A stretch of DNA of 58,080 bases from Spirochaetales bacterium (GTDB taxonomy: Bacteria > Spirochaetota > Spirochaetia > Treponematales > Treponemataceae). The DNA lies in the NCBI GenBank assembly GCA_030540405.1, contig JAUNWH010000011.1, positions 1 to 58,080 on the forward strand, given 5' to 3'. The notes below the pieces were generated by a model. That model was not told the origin of the DNA. It worked only from the letters and a program-made list of their open reading frames with translations, and did not search any database. The first letter of the stretch is position 1; each line of letters starts with the position of its first letter. Made by a program: the position numbers and the translations under genes. This document shows positions 1 to 7,786 of this stretch, one piece after another.

Positions 1-13
1 CACGGGAATGACA
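1..13. repeat. Truncated end of a TGTCATT palindromic element
   Basis: The window opens with CACGGGAATGACA, the right end of the 29-30 bp palindromic element found repeatedly in this window (left end TGTCATT, right end AATGACA). The rest lies outside the window. Confidence 0.5.
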
Positions 14-137
14 CTTAAATTACTGTTCTTATCAAAACTCGAAGTTTGGGCTATTACTATTCTATATCAAACTCTTGCTGATTTCAACTTTTGGCAGAAA
101 ATTCTTTAAATTTCTATTGATTTATATTTGTGTGGAA

Positions 138-167
138 AGATTCCTGTGTCGTAGCATAGGAATGACA
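138..167. repeat. Single palindromic element (AGATT...AATGACA)
   Basis: The segment starts AGATTCC and ends GGAATGACA. Its arms ATTCCTGTG and CATAGGAAT pair with one G-U, leaving a 6-nt loop. It matches half of the composite elements at 3521-3587 and 5137-5211. It is not coding. Confidence 0.6.
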
Positions 168-275
168 AGCGCGGCGTAAAAAAAAACATTTTTGCTGAGT
201 TTAAATAAAAACTATGTAAATTTATAAAGTTTTTACTGAAATGCAATAAAAACTTTTTATTTGCTTTGCTTTTAC

Positions 276-363
276 ATTTCCCAAAAATGAAAAAACGTTA
301 AAAATGGGAAATAGAAATAGCGTTTCACTTCCCAAAATTGAAAAAATATTGATTTTGGGAAAT
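276..363. promoter_or_regulatory. Tandem palindromic operator-like repeats upstream of the ATPase gene
   Basis: Two units in direct orientation, period 51 bp. Unit 1 pairs ATTTCCCA (276-283) with TGGGAAAT (305-312). Unit 2 pairs TTCCCAAAAT (329-338) with ATTTTGGGAA (352-361). Both are followed by ATAGAAA. The right arm of unit 2 overlaps the -35 box of the next gene, so a bound protein would block transcription. The likeliest regulator is the downstream ATPase itself or a co-factor (inference). Confidence 0.65.
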
Positions 364-377
364 AGAAAAGGTATAAT
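349..377 (+). promoter_or_regulatory. Promoter of the first DUF4143 ATPase gene (leaderless)
   Basis: TTGATT (349-354), 17-nt spacer, perfect TATAAT (372-377). The start codon is at 384, only 6 nt after the -10 box, so the predicted transcript begins at or within a base or so of the ATG. There is no Shine-Dalgarno sequence. Confidence 0.65.
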
Positions 378-383
378 TCAAGC

Positions 384-1574
384 ATGAAACTGGTGGAAAG
401 AAAAGAATATTTGGATTTGCTAAAAGGAACTGTTCAAACTCCTGACATAAAAGTAATAACTGGCATAAGGCGTTCTGGCAAATCTAAGCTTATGGAATCT
501 TTTATTGAATATGTAAAGGTTTCTGTGAAAAATGCGAATATTATCCATATAAATTTTAATGACATAAGTTTTGAAAATCTTGCGGAATATCATGCGCTGA
601 ATTCTTATGTGCAGGGAAAATTTGATTCAAATTGTGAAAATTTTCTTTTTATTGATGAAGTGCAGCTTTGTGAAGGCTTTGAAAAAACAATCAATTCGCT
701 TCATGCTTCGGAAAAATTTCATATTTACGTAACTGGCTCAAATGCGTTTTTGCTTTCCAGTGATTTGGCGACGCTTTTTACAGGCAGAACTTATGAAATC
801 CGTGTTTTTCCTTTTTCTTTTAAGGAATATTGCAAATATTTTGATAGAGTTGAAAAAAATCAGGCTTTTGATAATTTTGTGAGGGAAGGAGGCATGGCTG
901 GTTCTTTTGTTTATCCTTCTGAAAAATCGAAATATGATTATATTAGCGAAGTCTTTGATACTTTGATTGTGCGCGATATAAAGCAAAAGTATAAAATCAA
1001 AAATATTGCCTTGCTTGAAAAACTGAACGATTTTTTACTTGATAATATTTCATGCGAAGTTTCCGCTCGTAGCCTTGCAAATTCGCTTGTTTCAAATCAG
1101 GAAAAAACAAACAACAAGACAATCAGCGCATATTTGAGCTATTTATGCAATGCTTTTGCTTTTTATAAAATTCGCCGTTATGATATTCGCGGAAAAAAAT
1201 ATTTGTCCAGCCAAGATAAATATTACCTTGCAGACCATTCATTTAAATATGCAAAGTTGGGAACAAAAAATTTTGATTACGGCAGAGTATATGAAAATAT
1301 TGTCGCAATAGAATTGCTGCGGCGTGGCTATGAAGTTTATACAGGCGTGCTTTATAAGAAAGAAATTGATTTTGTTGCAATTAAGCGTAATGAAAAAATT
1401 TATATTCAAGTAAGCGATGATATTTCTGGCGAAGAAACTTTTAAAAGAGAAACAGTTCCTCTTTTGGGTATAAAAGACGCTTATCCTAAGTTGATTATTG
1501 CAAGGACAAGGCATGATGAATATTCCTATGAAGGAATTCGCATTGTTGATATTGTAAACTGGCTTAGCGAGTAG
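384..1574 (+). CDS. ATP-binding protein, AAA_14/DUF4143 family
   Basis: A 396-residue P-loop ATPase. The Walker A motif GIRRSGKSK is near residue 26 and Walker B (FLFIDEVQ) near 88. A sensor-like TGSNAFLLS and TGRTYEIRVFPFSFKEY follow, as is usual for AAA_14/DUF4143 proteins. The C-terminal part holds a winged-helix-like region and ends in a degenerate PD-(D/E)XK-like segment (GRVYENIVA, then EIDFVA and YIQVS). Family members are common accessory genes in spirochaetes and Bacteroidetes; their role is unknown. A second copy with the same architecture lies at 55013-56215. Both are single genes preceded by tandem palindromes and a leaderless promoter. The start at 384 is fixed by the promoter. 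Confidence 0.85.
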   Translation: MKLVERKEYLDLLKGTVQTPDIKVITGIRRSGKSKLMESFIEYVKVSVKNANIIHINFNDISFENLAEYHALNSYVQGKFDSNCENFLFIDEVQLCEGFEKTINSLHASEKFHIYVTGSNAFLLSSDLATLFTGRTYEIRVFPFSFKEYCKYFDRVEKNQAFDNFVREGGMAGSFVYPSEKSKYDYISEVFDTLIVRDIKQKYKIKNIALLEKLNDFLLDNISCEVSARSLANSLVSNQEKTNNKTISAYLSYLCNAFAFYKIRRYDIRGKKYLSSQDKYYLADHSFKYAKLGTKNFDYGRVYENIVAIELLRRGYEVYTGVLYKKEIDFVAIKRNEKIYIQVSDDISGEETFKRETVPLLGIKDAYPKLIIARTRHDEYSYEGIRIVDIVNWLSE

Positions 1575-1630
1575 GACTTTTGCGGAATTACATTTTGCAA
1601 GGGGTACTGATATGTACACGCAAGGGGGCC

Positions 1631-1688
1631 TGCCTAGCATTAGGCAGAGGGTATTGCAAGCATACGACAGTAGGGCTGCCGTGTGCTT
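1631..1688. other. Two adjacent stem-loops downstream of the ATPase gene
   Basis: TGCCTA-GCAT-TAGGCA (1631-1646) is a perfect 6-bp hairpin. At 1658-1670 and 1676-1688 two 13-nt arms (AAGCATACGACAG / CTGCCGTGTGCTT) pair at 11 of 13 positions around a 5-nt loop. The DNA is richer in GC than its surroundings. It could be the transcript end of the ATPase gene or a dispersed structured element. There is no strong U-run, so a simple terminator is uncertain. Confidence 0.4.
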
Positions 1689-1707
1689 GTTTGGGTTTGA
1701 GTTTTAC

Positions 1708-1820
1708 TGTCATTTTCGGGCTTGCCCCTGCGATGTTTGCGCAGCAAATTCGGTTAGAAATCTAAATGCGTAATATATTATGATTACTTAAAGAGTGCTG
1801 TATCAAGTACGGCAATGACA
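1708..1820. repeat. Composite palindromic element, long form
   Basis: Begins TGTCATTTTCGGGCTTGCCC and ends AAGTACGGCAATGACA. Terminal TGTCATT/AATGACA inverted repeats enclose a 113-bp non-coding segment. It closely resembles the element at 54801-54912, including the internal GCGATGTTT and AATCTAAATGC blocks. It looks like a MITE-type or REP-type dispersed element. Confidence 0.6.
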
Positions 1821-1852
1821 AATTTTATATAACTCGATATTTGATTTTGCAA

Positions 1853-3454
1853 TTATTTTTCCTCACTGTCAGTAAGATTTGTAAAGTCTGTTACGCTTTC
1901 AATTGAGCCACTCAACATTAAATTCGAAAAACTAATGTTATTCAAATCTGTTACAGAACTTGATTCCAATGCGAATTTATATAAATCTACTTTTACAATT
2001 CTGTTATGTTTAAACAATTTTCCATTTTTTTTGCTTCCATAATCTGGCATGACTATATTTGCACCGCAGTCTGCTATTGCGAGCTCTTTTGGTTTTATGG
2101 CAACAAAGCGGCGCGGACCATAGAAATGCGAATTTCTTTCTGAATATTCAGGAATATATGCATTTACATCATAGAATGTATAAGTCTTGCGATTGTTGTA
2201 TTCATCATCCGTAAAAGTATTTTTATCTTTGTTTGAAGAAGCGATAGTTCTTGAATCTTCCGTCCAGCCAGTTTTTGCAGATACTTTAAATCCATTCGAT
2301 GTGCCATAAAGTCTTATTATTGCGCCTCGGCTATAAGCTGTCGTTGCTGTTGAACCGCTATTTAAGTTGTTTACCATATACATATCTGTGAAGTTTGGAG
2401 AGCCAGTCTGTGAAACCAGCGCATAAACGTAGCCATCGTAATGGATAACAATGTCTGTTATTGTGCCGTCTACGCCCAAGTCTTGTGTGGACTGCGGATT
2501 TCCTATTGCTGTTATTGTAAAGGAATCGTTTTCTCCTTCAATTTTGGCACGCTGAAGATATGAAGTTCCGTCATTTGTATATGCAATGTAAAGCTCTGTT
2601 CCGCTTACAGCAAATGCTGTGTAAGTTGCATTCGGATAAATTGAAAGCCCTGAAAGTGTGCAGGGATTATTAAGAGTTACAGTTCCGGGTTGTGAACCAT
2701 CTTCATAAAAGAGTTTATCTATATTGTTTGCAAAATAAAATCCGCTTGAAGAATATAATCCAACCCAAAGAGTTAAATTTACAGTATCATAATACAGAAA
2801 ATCTGTTATTGCACTTGACTTTTCTTTACTTGTTTCTATATCTACAGATGATGAGCTTGTGCTATTTTTATATATAAATACACTTGAAGATGAACTATAG
2901 CTAGAAAATTCTGCATAATACTTGTTTCCATCTATGTCTTCAGCTCCTGTAGTTTTATTTCCAGAATTAGATATTGTTGTTGAAGATGATATTTCGTTGG
3001 CTTGCAAAAAATCTACATGGCTTGTATCTTGCAGCACATAATAATTCGAGCTGAATACTTTTCCTTTATCGCCTGCAAGAATAAGAGTAATCGGGCAGTT
3101 TTGGGTTTCGCCGGCTGTAACTTTTACTTCTGCGCTGTTTCGGGCAAGGAATGTTCCATCCTGCTGTCTTGCTGTAACAACTATTTTGTATGTTCCAGGT
3201 TCTAGTTCGTCAAATACAAAATCGCCCCCCCCGGTAGATTCCGATGACAGGGTTTTAAGTGTTTTGTCGCCCTGCATAAGGCTTACTTCATATAAAGGAT
3301 TGCTTTTTGAAAGTTGAGTAGCTCCGCGCGAACCGTTTTCTGGCAAAGTAACACGGATTGCTCCTTCTTTGCCGCTTGAGCCGTTCATGTTCATGCAGGA
3401 AGCAAATGCAAGAAGCAGCGGAAATAATGCAAGCGCAATTTTTTTTGTATTCAT
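1853..3454 (-). CDS. Predicted lipoprotein with N-terminal carboxypeptidase-regulatory-like domain
   Basis: A 533-residue protein. The N-terminus (MNTKKIALALFPLLLAFASC) is a lipoprotein signal with the lipobox Cys at residue 20, so it should be exported and lipid-anchored. Residues about 33-125 look like a small beta-sandwich: a TYKIVVTA strand preceded by FDELEPG, as in carboxypeptidase-regulatory or Cna-B folds. The remainder is Ser/Thr/Tyr-rich with repeated beta-strand-like segments, possibly a propeller. I do not recognise the family. GGAGG sits at good spacing before the ATG. It is monocistronic, and a composite palindromic element (3521-3587) lies upstream. Confidence 0.75.
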   Translation of the reverse strand: MNTKKIALALFPLLLAFASCMNMNGSSGKEGAIRVTLPENGSRGATQLSKSNPLYEVSLMQGDKTLKTLSSESTGGGDFVFDELEPGTYKIVVTARQQDGTFLARNSAEVKVTAGETQNCPITLILAGDKGKVFSSNYYVLQDTSHVDFLQANEISSSTTISNSGNKTTGAEDIDGNKYYAEFSSYSSSSSVFIYKNSTSSSSVDIETSKEKSSAITDFLYYDTVNLTLWVGLYSSSGFYFANNIDKLFYEDGSQPGTVTLNNPCTLSGLSIYPNATYTAFAVSGTELYIAYTNDGTSYLQRAKIEGENDSFTITAIGNPQSTQDLGVDGTITDIVIHYDGYVYALVSQTGSPNFTDMYMVNNLNSGSTATTAYSRGAIIRLYGTSNGFKVSAKTGWTEDSRTIASSNKDKNTFTDDEYNNRKTYTFYDVNAYIPEYSERNSHFYGPRRFVAIKPKELAIADCGANIVMPDYGSKKNGKLFKHNRIVKVDLYKFALESSSVTDLNNISFSNLMLSGSIESVTDFTNLTDSEEK

Positions 3455-3520
3455 AAAAATCCTCCAGTTAGTAAAGCACCTGAGTATGAGGTAATCTTAA
3501 TTTCTAGTTTTATAGTTTAA

Positions 3521-3587
3521 TGTCATTATCGGGCTTGACCCGATAATCTTATGTGGTAGATTCCCCGATCAAGTCGGGGGAATGACA
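3521..3587. repeat. Composite palindromic element, short form
   Basis: Two complete hairpins in inverted order. TGTCATTATCGGG...AATCT (3521-3549) is joined by 8 nt to AGATTCCCCGATC...AATGACA (3558-3587). Terminal TGTCATT/AATGACA and internal AATCT/AGATT are both inverted repeats. Same architecture as 5137-5211. Confidence 0.65.
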
Positions 3588-3601
3588 TTTAGATATAAAA
3601 C

Positions 3602-3653
3602 TGTTATTATTTTATTGACTTTATGGGGAAAAATCCAGTGAAAAGGAAAAATG
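3602..3653 (+). repeat. Direct repeat copy A: broken copy of the start of the binding-protein gene
   Basis: 3602-3643 is identical to 5298-5339, and the match continues to 3653/5349 with three mismatches. In copy B the segment holds the ATG and first codons (MGKNPVK) of the binding-protein gene at 5319. Copy A carries the same ATGGGG start but runs straight into the 3' end of hipA. The hipBA locus therefore lies between a duplicated gene start and the intact gene. Confidence 0.75.
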
Positions 3654-3654
3654 T

Positions 3655-4809
3655 CTATGAATGCATTTTTTCATTCAAGGATTCAAGAATTTCAAAAATA
3701 ACTTTTTTATTTATATTTAGTTGTTGCGCCAGTAAAATAAAATCGTCTTTGTTGATTTTGTCCAAGTCATAATGCGTGCCGATTTTCATTGACATTTTTT
3801 TTGTTAAAGACGGAAAGGCTTTTGTAGAAACAATATCGTAAATTGGAGAGAGCCTTGCATTTCCTTTTTGGTCATAAAGAATTGAATAGTTTTTTGCATG
3901 GGCATCGCAGTTTCCAATAATGTAGTTAAAAAGAATTTCAGTTATAAAAAAACGTAAATCAATAATCGGCACAACGGAATAGACTTTCAGCAATTCATAA
4001 ATCTCTTTGATTCCAGGTCCGCCGTCAGACTGATATTTGTTTTCCGGCATGATTCCAAGGGCTTGGCACATATCTTCCTGATGAAGCCTTGTAATTTTTC
4101 CGTTCTTTATAATGCGGTCATATCGCTGGACTATAAAAACATCTTTTCCTGCGATTTTTTCAAGCCTTGATTCCGGCGCATTTAAGCCGCATTTTTTTGC
4201 AAGCTGCATACAGTCATATTCATTTTGTGCTAGCGTGGAAAGGCTTCCTTCTCGTGTTGGCTTTAAAATATGGGTTGAAGGCGCGCCGTTTAAAGGCAGA
4301 TACCACTGGTTTTCAAAAAATGCCAATGAAAGTTTTTCCTGTGCACCGGCAAGAGAAAGTCTAAGCTTGTCATCAGCTTTTAGAAAAGGTCTTTGAGGAA
4401 TGTTCAAAATGAACTCTTCTAGCCGTTCAGCTGAAAGTTTTTCATAGTTTGAACTGTTTAATTCGTATTCAGTTTTAAGATTCTTTGGATTAAAATCATC
4501 ATCTGCAATTGTTATAAATCCCGCGCATTCCTGACCTATGGCTTCAAGGAGCTTAATGTCGCTGAGTTCTGAAATATGGAGATAATTGGCAACTCTTTTC
4601 CTTGTAAATTCTTCTGGAAGCAGTCCTGAAAAAAATGGAAGGCATTCTTTCTGCGAAAATTCTCCTTTTTTAAGCGGAAGGGAAAGAGAAATAGCTTTTG
4701 AATCTGTATATGAAAGATATTCTTCTATATAATTGAATGCAATTCCTCTGTTTTCCGTAGTGAATAATTCACCGCATTTTTTTTCTCCAAAATAAACATT
4801 CAGCTTCAT
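3655..4809 (-). CDS. hipA: HipA-type serine/threonine kinase toxin
   Basis: A 384-residue HipA family protein. The N-terminal subdomain runs to about residue 100, with SLPLKKGEF and FFSGLLPE typical of HipA. The kinase domain follows, with SLAGAQEKL near residue 150, LHQEDMCQALG, GNCDAHAKN with catalytic Asp302, and SPIYDIV with metal-binding Asp325. The 23-residue spacing between the two aspartates equals that of E. coli HipA (309/332). HipA kinases phosphorylate tRNA-synthetase targets such as GltX and cause growth arrest. The ATG overlaps the hipB stop by 4 bp, so the pair is translationally coupled. The stop codon lies 2 bp from direct repeat copy A. Confidence 0.92.
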   Translation of the reverse strand: MKLNVYFGEKKCGELFTTENRGIAFNYIEEYLSYTDSKAISLSLPLKKGEFSQKECLPFFSGLLPEEFTRKRVANYLHISELSDIKLLEAIGQECAGFITIADDDFNPKNLKTEYELNSSNYEKLSAERLEEFILNIPQRPFLKADDKLRLSLAGAQEKLSLAFFENQWYLPLNGAPSTHILKPTREGSLSTLAQNEYDCMQLAKKCGLNAPESRLEKIAGKDVFIVQRYDRIIKNGKITRLHQEDMCQALGIMPENKYQSDGGPGIKEIYELLKVYSVVPIIDLRFFITEILFNYIIGNCDAHAKNYSILYDQKGNARLSPIYDIVSTKAFPSLTKKMSMKIGTHYDLDKINKDDFILLAQQLNINKKVIFEILESLNEKMHS

Positions 4810-5027
4810 TCGTTATCCTCGCGGTTTGTCAAATAAATGTTTATTCCAAGAATTTGAAGGCAATTTATTACTTTTCCGATGTAAAGAGTTTCTTTGCCGT
4901 TTTCAAGCTCGGAAAAAAAACGGTTTCCAACATTGCACATTACGGCGCATTCAGACTGGGTAAGCCCTAATGATTTTCTGCGTTTTTTTACAGCTTCTGA
5001 AATATCGGTGATAGAGTTTATTATCAT
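4806..5027 (-). CDS. hipB: HipB-type antitoxin, XRE family HTH
   Basis: A 73-residue XRE-type helix-turn-helix protein. The helix pair lies around residues 15-45 (RRKSLGLTQSECAVMC, FFSELENGKETLY), as in HipB antitoxins. It should neutralise HipA and repress the operon through the inverted-repeat operators just upstream. A TATAAT box (5035-5040 on the complementary strand) ends 7 nt before the ATG and no Shine-Dalgarno is present, so the hipBA mRNA is probably leaderless. Confidence 0.9.
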   Translation of the reverse strand: MIINSITDISEAVKKRRKSLGLTQSECAVMCNVGNRFFSELENGKETLYIGKVINCLQILGINIYLTNREDNE

Positions 5028-5034
5028 AACGGCA

Positions 5035-5106
5035 ATTATAGCATTCCCGAACGGTAAAATCTATGTGTTTTAAAGGTAATTTAAATCTTTTATTACCGTT
5101 CGGGAA
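5035..5106 (-). promoter_or_regulatory. hipBA promoter with a pair of inverted operator half-sites
   Basis: TTCCCGAACGGTAA (5044-5057) and its exact reverse complement TTACCGTTCGGGAA (5093-5106) form a perfect 14-bp inverted repeat, 35 bp apart. On the minus strand the first site fills the spacer between a weak -35 (TAGATT) and the TATAAT at 5035-5040, so HipB binding would shut the promoter (inference from HipB biology). Confidence 0.75.
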
Positions 5107-5136
5107 GATTTTTCCGTAGAAAGACCAGTCATTTAC

Positions 5137-5211
5137 TGTCATTCCCATGCTACGACATGGGAATCTATTATAAAATTTCAACAGATTATCCTGTCAGGCA
5201 GGATAATGACA
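5137..5211. repeat. Composite palindromic element, short form
   Basis: TGTCATTCCCATGC...GGGAATCT (5137-5166) is followed by 16 nt and then AGATTATCCTG...GGATAATGACA (5183-5211). Ends and architecture match the element at 3521-3587. It lies between the hipBA operators and direct repeat copy B. Confidence 0.65.
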
Positions 5212-5297
5212 AATACCGCTTTCTTTTTCTTACCGCATATTCATTTTTTTTGTTAAATATGTCTTGTTTTTTCTGTATCGAATATTTGTTCAATCTA

Positions 5298-5349
5298 TGT
5301 TATTATTTTATTGACTTTATGGGGAAAAATCCAGTGAAAGATAAAAATG
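5298..5349 (+). repeat. Direct repeat copy B (intact gene start)
   Basis: Partner of 3602-3653: 42 identical bases, then 7 of 10 matching. It contains the ATG at 5319 of the sugar-binding protein gene. The two copies flank about 1.64 kb with hipBA and one composite palindromic element. Confidence 0.75.
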
Positions 5350-6299
5350 GTTTTGTGCTAAAGGCGGCGATTCCGCTTGCTGTTCTTTTTGCGGCGGGAA
5401 TTTTTTTTCTTATGCGCATTGTCTCCGGGATTTCTACTCATGGCGCGGAATTTGAAGGCGAAGACAGAAACTATCATATTCTTGTTGTGGGGCAGGCTGA
5501 CAGTTCCGTTTTTCTTAACCAGATTTTTGAAGGCGCAAAAAGCATGAGCCATGACTATAGCGCGCTGGTGGAATTAAAATCTCCGGATTCTCTTGCGGAA
5601 AATATTTCGCTTCAGTCTTTAATTGACTACGGTTCGTTTGTAAATGCGGACGGAATCATTGCCTATGTAAGCCCTTCATCGCTTCCGTTTGAATCAGTAA
5701 GCCGCATTGACGGCACAGAAATTCCTGTTATAACAATTGGACATTATCTTGCAGAAAATCCGCAGATTTCTTTTATCGGAAGCAACTATTCAAATCTTGG
5801 GCGCAGAATCGGCATTGAATCTGAAGAGCTTTTTGAGCCAAGCGGAAAAGCATATATCGTTATAAGTGGAATTTCAGGAAGTCCGAATCACAGCAATCTT
5901 TTAAACAGCCTAATGGATTATTACAAAGCCAGAGGAATTTCAAATTTTGAAGTGTTTGACAAGTCGCTCAAGGAAAACAGAAAAAGTGTGGAAGAAGTTT
6001 TGCTGCATGAAAAAACAGACTGCTGCGCCGTTGTCTGCCTTACAGAAGAGGACACGATTATGGCTCTTCAGCTTGTTGCAGCCTCTCCTGCTTCTGGACG
6101 CATAAAAATTTTAGGCTATGGTGAAAATGAAACTGTAACAATGTATCTTGAAAAAGGAATTCTTTCCAAGCTTGTTTCGTTCAATCTTAACAAAATCGGA
6201 AGAACGGCAATGGCGGAACTTTTTGAATACAGAAACAAAGGCTATGCGAACAGCTACATTACAGCTGACCTTCAAGTAAGGAGGGCAGAAAAAAAATGA
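5319..6299 (+). CDS. Membrane-anchored periplasmic sugar-binding-like protein (sensor component)
   Basis: A 326-residue protein of the periplasmic binding protein/LacI-like sugar-binding fold. A hydrophobic segment at residues about 10-32 without a lipobox suggests an N-terminal membrane anchor with the domain in the periplasm. The body has the ribose-binding pattern: ILVVGQADSSVFLNQIFEG, IAYVSPSS, VITIGH, KAYIVISG and ILGYGENETV. An upstream in-frame ATG at 5157 is less likely, because the repeated segment at 3602-3653 carries the ATG at 5319 and the first codons, while 5157 lies inside a palindromic element. The gene overlaps the kinase gene by 4 bp and probably presents the sugar state to it (inference). 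Confidence 0.7.
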   Translation: MGKNPVKDKNGFVLKAAIPLAVLFAAGIFFLMRIVSGISTHGAEFEGEDRNYHILVVGQADSSVFLNQIFEGAKSMSHDYSALVELKSPDSLAENISLQSLIDYGSFVNADGIIAYVSPSSLPFESVSRIDGTEIPVITIGHYLAENPQISFIGSNYSNLGRRIGIESEELFEPSGKAYIVISGISGSPNHSNLLNSLMDYYKARGISNFEVFDKSLKENRKSVEEVLLHEKTDCCAVVCLTEEDTIMALQLVAASPASGRIKILGYGENETVTMYLEKGILSKLVSFNLNKIGRTAMAELFEYRNKGYANSYITADLQVRRAEKK

Positions 6300-7786
6300 A
6301 GCTTGCAGAAAACAAAAGCCTTCGATGGAAAATCATGGCAAGCATAGTTGCCGCCTTTCTTATAATGAGCGCGAGCCTTGCACTTACAATGCTTATGGAG
6401 CATTGTGTTTTAAAATCCGTGGGAGAATCCTACAAGTCAAATTCCGAGCTGAATGTGTTTGCAAATGATTTGGCTCGTCTTGAAAATTCACTTGAACTTT
6501 ACATTGAATACAGAACATTTGAAAGCATTGACGCTTACTATGCAAGTTCCGCCAGAGTTGAAGATCTTTGCGATGCGATGCAGGATTCTCCTTCTACAAA
6601 TGAAGTGCGCCAAAAAGAATATGTTGTGAATCAGCTTGCGCAGTCTTTTCTATATTATAGTTCAAAGGCAGTTGCGGAACGAAGGGCAAACAGCACAAGC
6701 GGAAATTCTTATTTGCAGAGCCTTGAATGCTACAGATTTCTTTTGGAGGAAATTCAAAAACTGAACATTCTCTATATGCAGAACAATGCTGAATTTTACG
6801 CTGCGGACAGAAACAATATAAATTTGCTTTTTAAAGTTTATGCAGTTTTCTTTGCGCTTTTCTTTGTTTTTATTTTTGCCTTGTTGAATCTTCTTATAGG
6901 AAAAATCACCCGGCCTCTTGCGGAAATTTCTTCGGTTGCGCTCCGTGTGGCTCAGCAGGATTTTGATGTTCCGCTTTTTAACAAAAAGTCGCATGATGAA
7001 ATTGGAAACATTTGCCGCGCTTTTGACAGAATGATAATCAGCATAAGAGAATACATAGACAAAATTTGGGAAAAGGCTAGGACTGAAAACGAGCTTAGGG
7101 AACGCCAGATGGAAATGCAGGCTCTTTATGCGGATGCCCAGCTCAAGGCGTTTCAGAGCCAGATAAATCCGCATTTTTTGTTTAACACATTGAACACCGG
7201 GGCGCAGCTTGCCATGATGGAAGGCGCAGACAAAACTTGTTTCTTTATTGAGCAGACTTCGGACTTTTTTAGATATAACATTGCGCAAAAAGAAGATGCT
7301 AGTATTGATGATGAGCTTGGGCTTGTGGACAGTTTCGTTTACATTATGAAAGTTCGTTTTGGAAAAAGGCTTGAGTTTGTAAAAAATATTCCAGAGCAGC
7401 ATAAATTTTCGCAGAGGCTTCCTGCAATGACTTTGCAGCCGCTGGTTGAAAACTGCATTCAGCATGGTTTGCAAAATTCCATGGGCAAAGTTTTTCTTTC
7501 TGTAAAGAAATCTGAAGGATTTGTTGAAATTCTTGTGGGCGACAACGGCAGCAAATTTGATTCGGCTATGCGTGAAGAAATTTTAAAGGCTGCAAGAAGC
7601 GGCGGAATAAAATCTCTTTCTGCAAAGGAAAATTCTTTGGAAGGCAAAGGCGGAGAGCATACGGGTATTGGGCTTATAAATGTTTTTTCGCGGCTTAGAA
7701 TTTATTTTCACCGTGATGATGTCTTTGATATTTTTTCTGAAGATAATTCAGAAATGAAATTTTTAATCAGGATTCCAAATGTATAA
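6296..7786 (+). CDS. LytS/YesM-type sensor histidine kinase
   Basis: A 496-residue inner-membrane kinase. Membrane segments at about 12-34 and 179-201 enclose a periplasmic helical region. A HAMP domain follows (about 202-255, ITRPLAEIS ... DEIGNICRAFDRM). The His_kinase domain has SQINPHFLFNTLN with phospho-acceptor His293. The ATPase N-box is PLVENCIQHGLQ, with GDNGSKFD and HTGIGLINVFSRL glycine boxes. It is coupled by ATGA to the binding-protein gene before it and overlaps the response-regulator gene by 8 bp. It resembles the XylFII-LytS-YesN sugar-sensing systems of clostridia, where a periplasmic sugar-binding protein controls the kinase. Confidence 0.88.
   Translation: MKLAENKSLRWKIMASIVAAFLIMSASLALTMLMEHCVLKSVGESYKSNSELNVFANDLARLENSLELYIEYRTFESIDAYYASSARVEDLCDAMQDSPSTNEVRQKEYVVNQLAQSFLYYSSKAVAERRANSTSGNSYLQSLECYRFLLEEIQKLNILYMQNNAEFYAADRNNINLLFKVYAVFFALFFVFIFALLNLLIGKITRPLAEISSVALRVAQQDFDVPLFNKKSHDEIGNICRAFDRMIISIREYIDKIWEKARTENELRERQMEMQALYADAQLKAFQSQINPHFLFNTLNTGAQLAMMEGADKTCFFIEQTSDFFRYNIAQKEDASIDDELGLVDSFVYIMKVRFGKRLEFVKNIPEQHKFSQRLPAMTLQPLVENCIQHGLQNSMGKVFLSVKKSEGFVEILVGDNGSKFDSAMREEILKAARSGGIKSLSAKENSLEGKGGEHTGIGLINVFSRLRIYFHRDDVFDIFSEDNSEMKFLIRIPNV

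Noticed and set aside
6662-7474. 270-codon minus-strand ORF
   Set aside because: Lies wholly inside the histidine kinase gene, which has clear domains; its own translation has no recognisable features. The same applies to the long antisense frames at 9344-10132 and 19971-20570.
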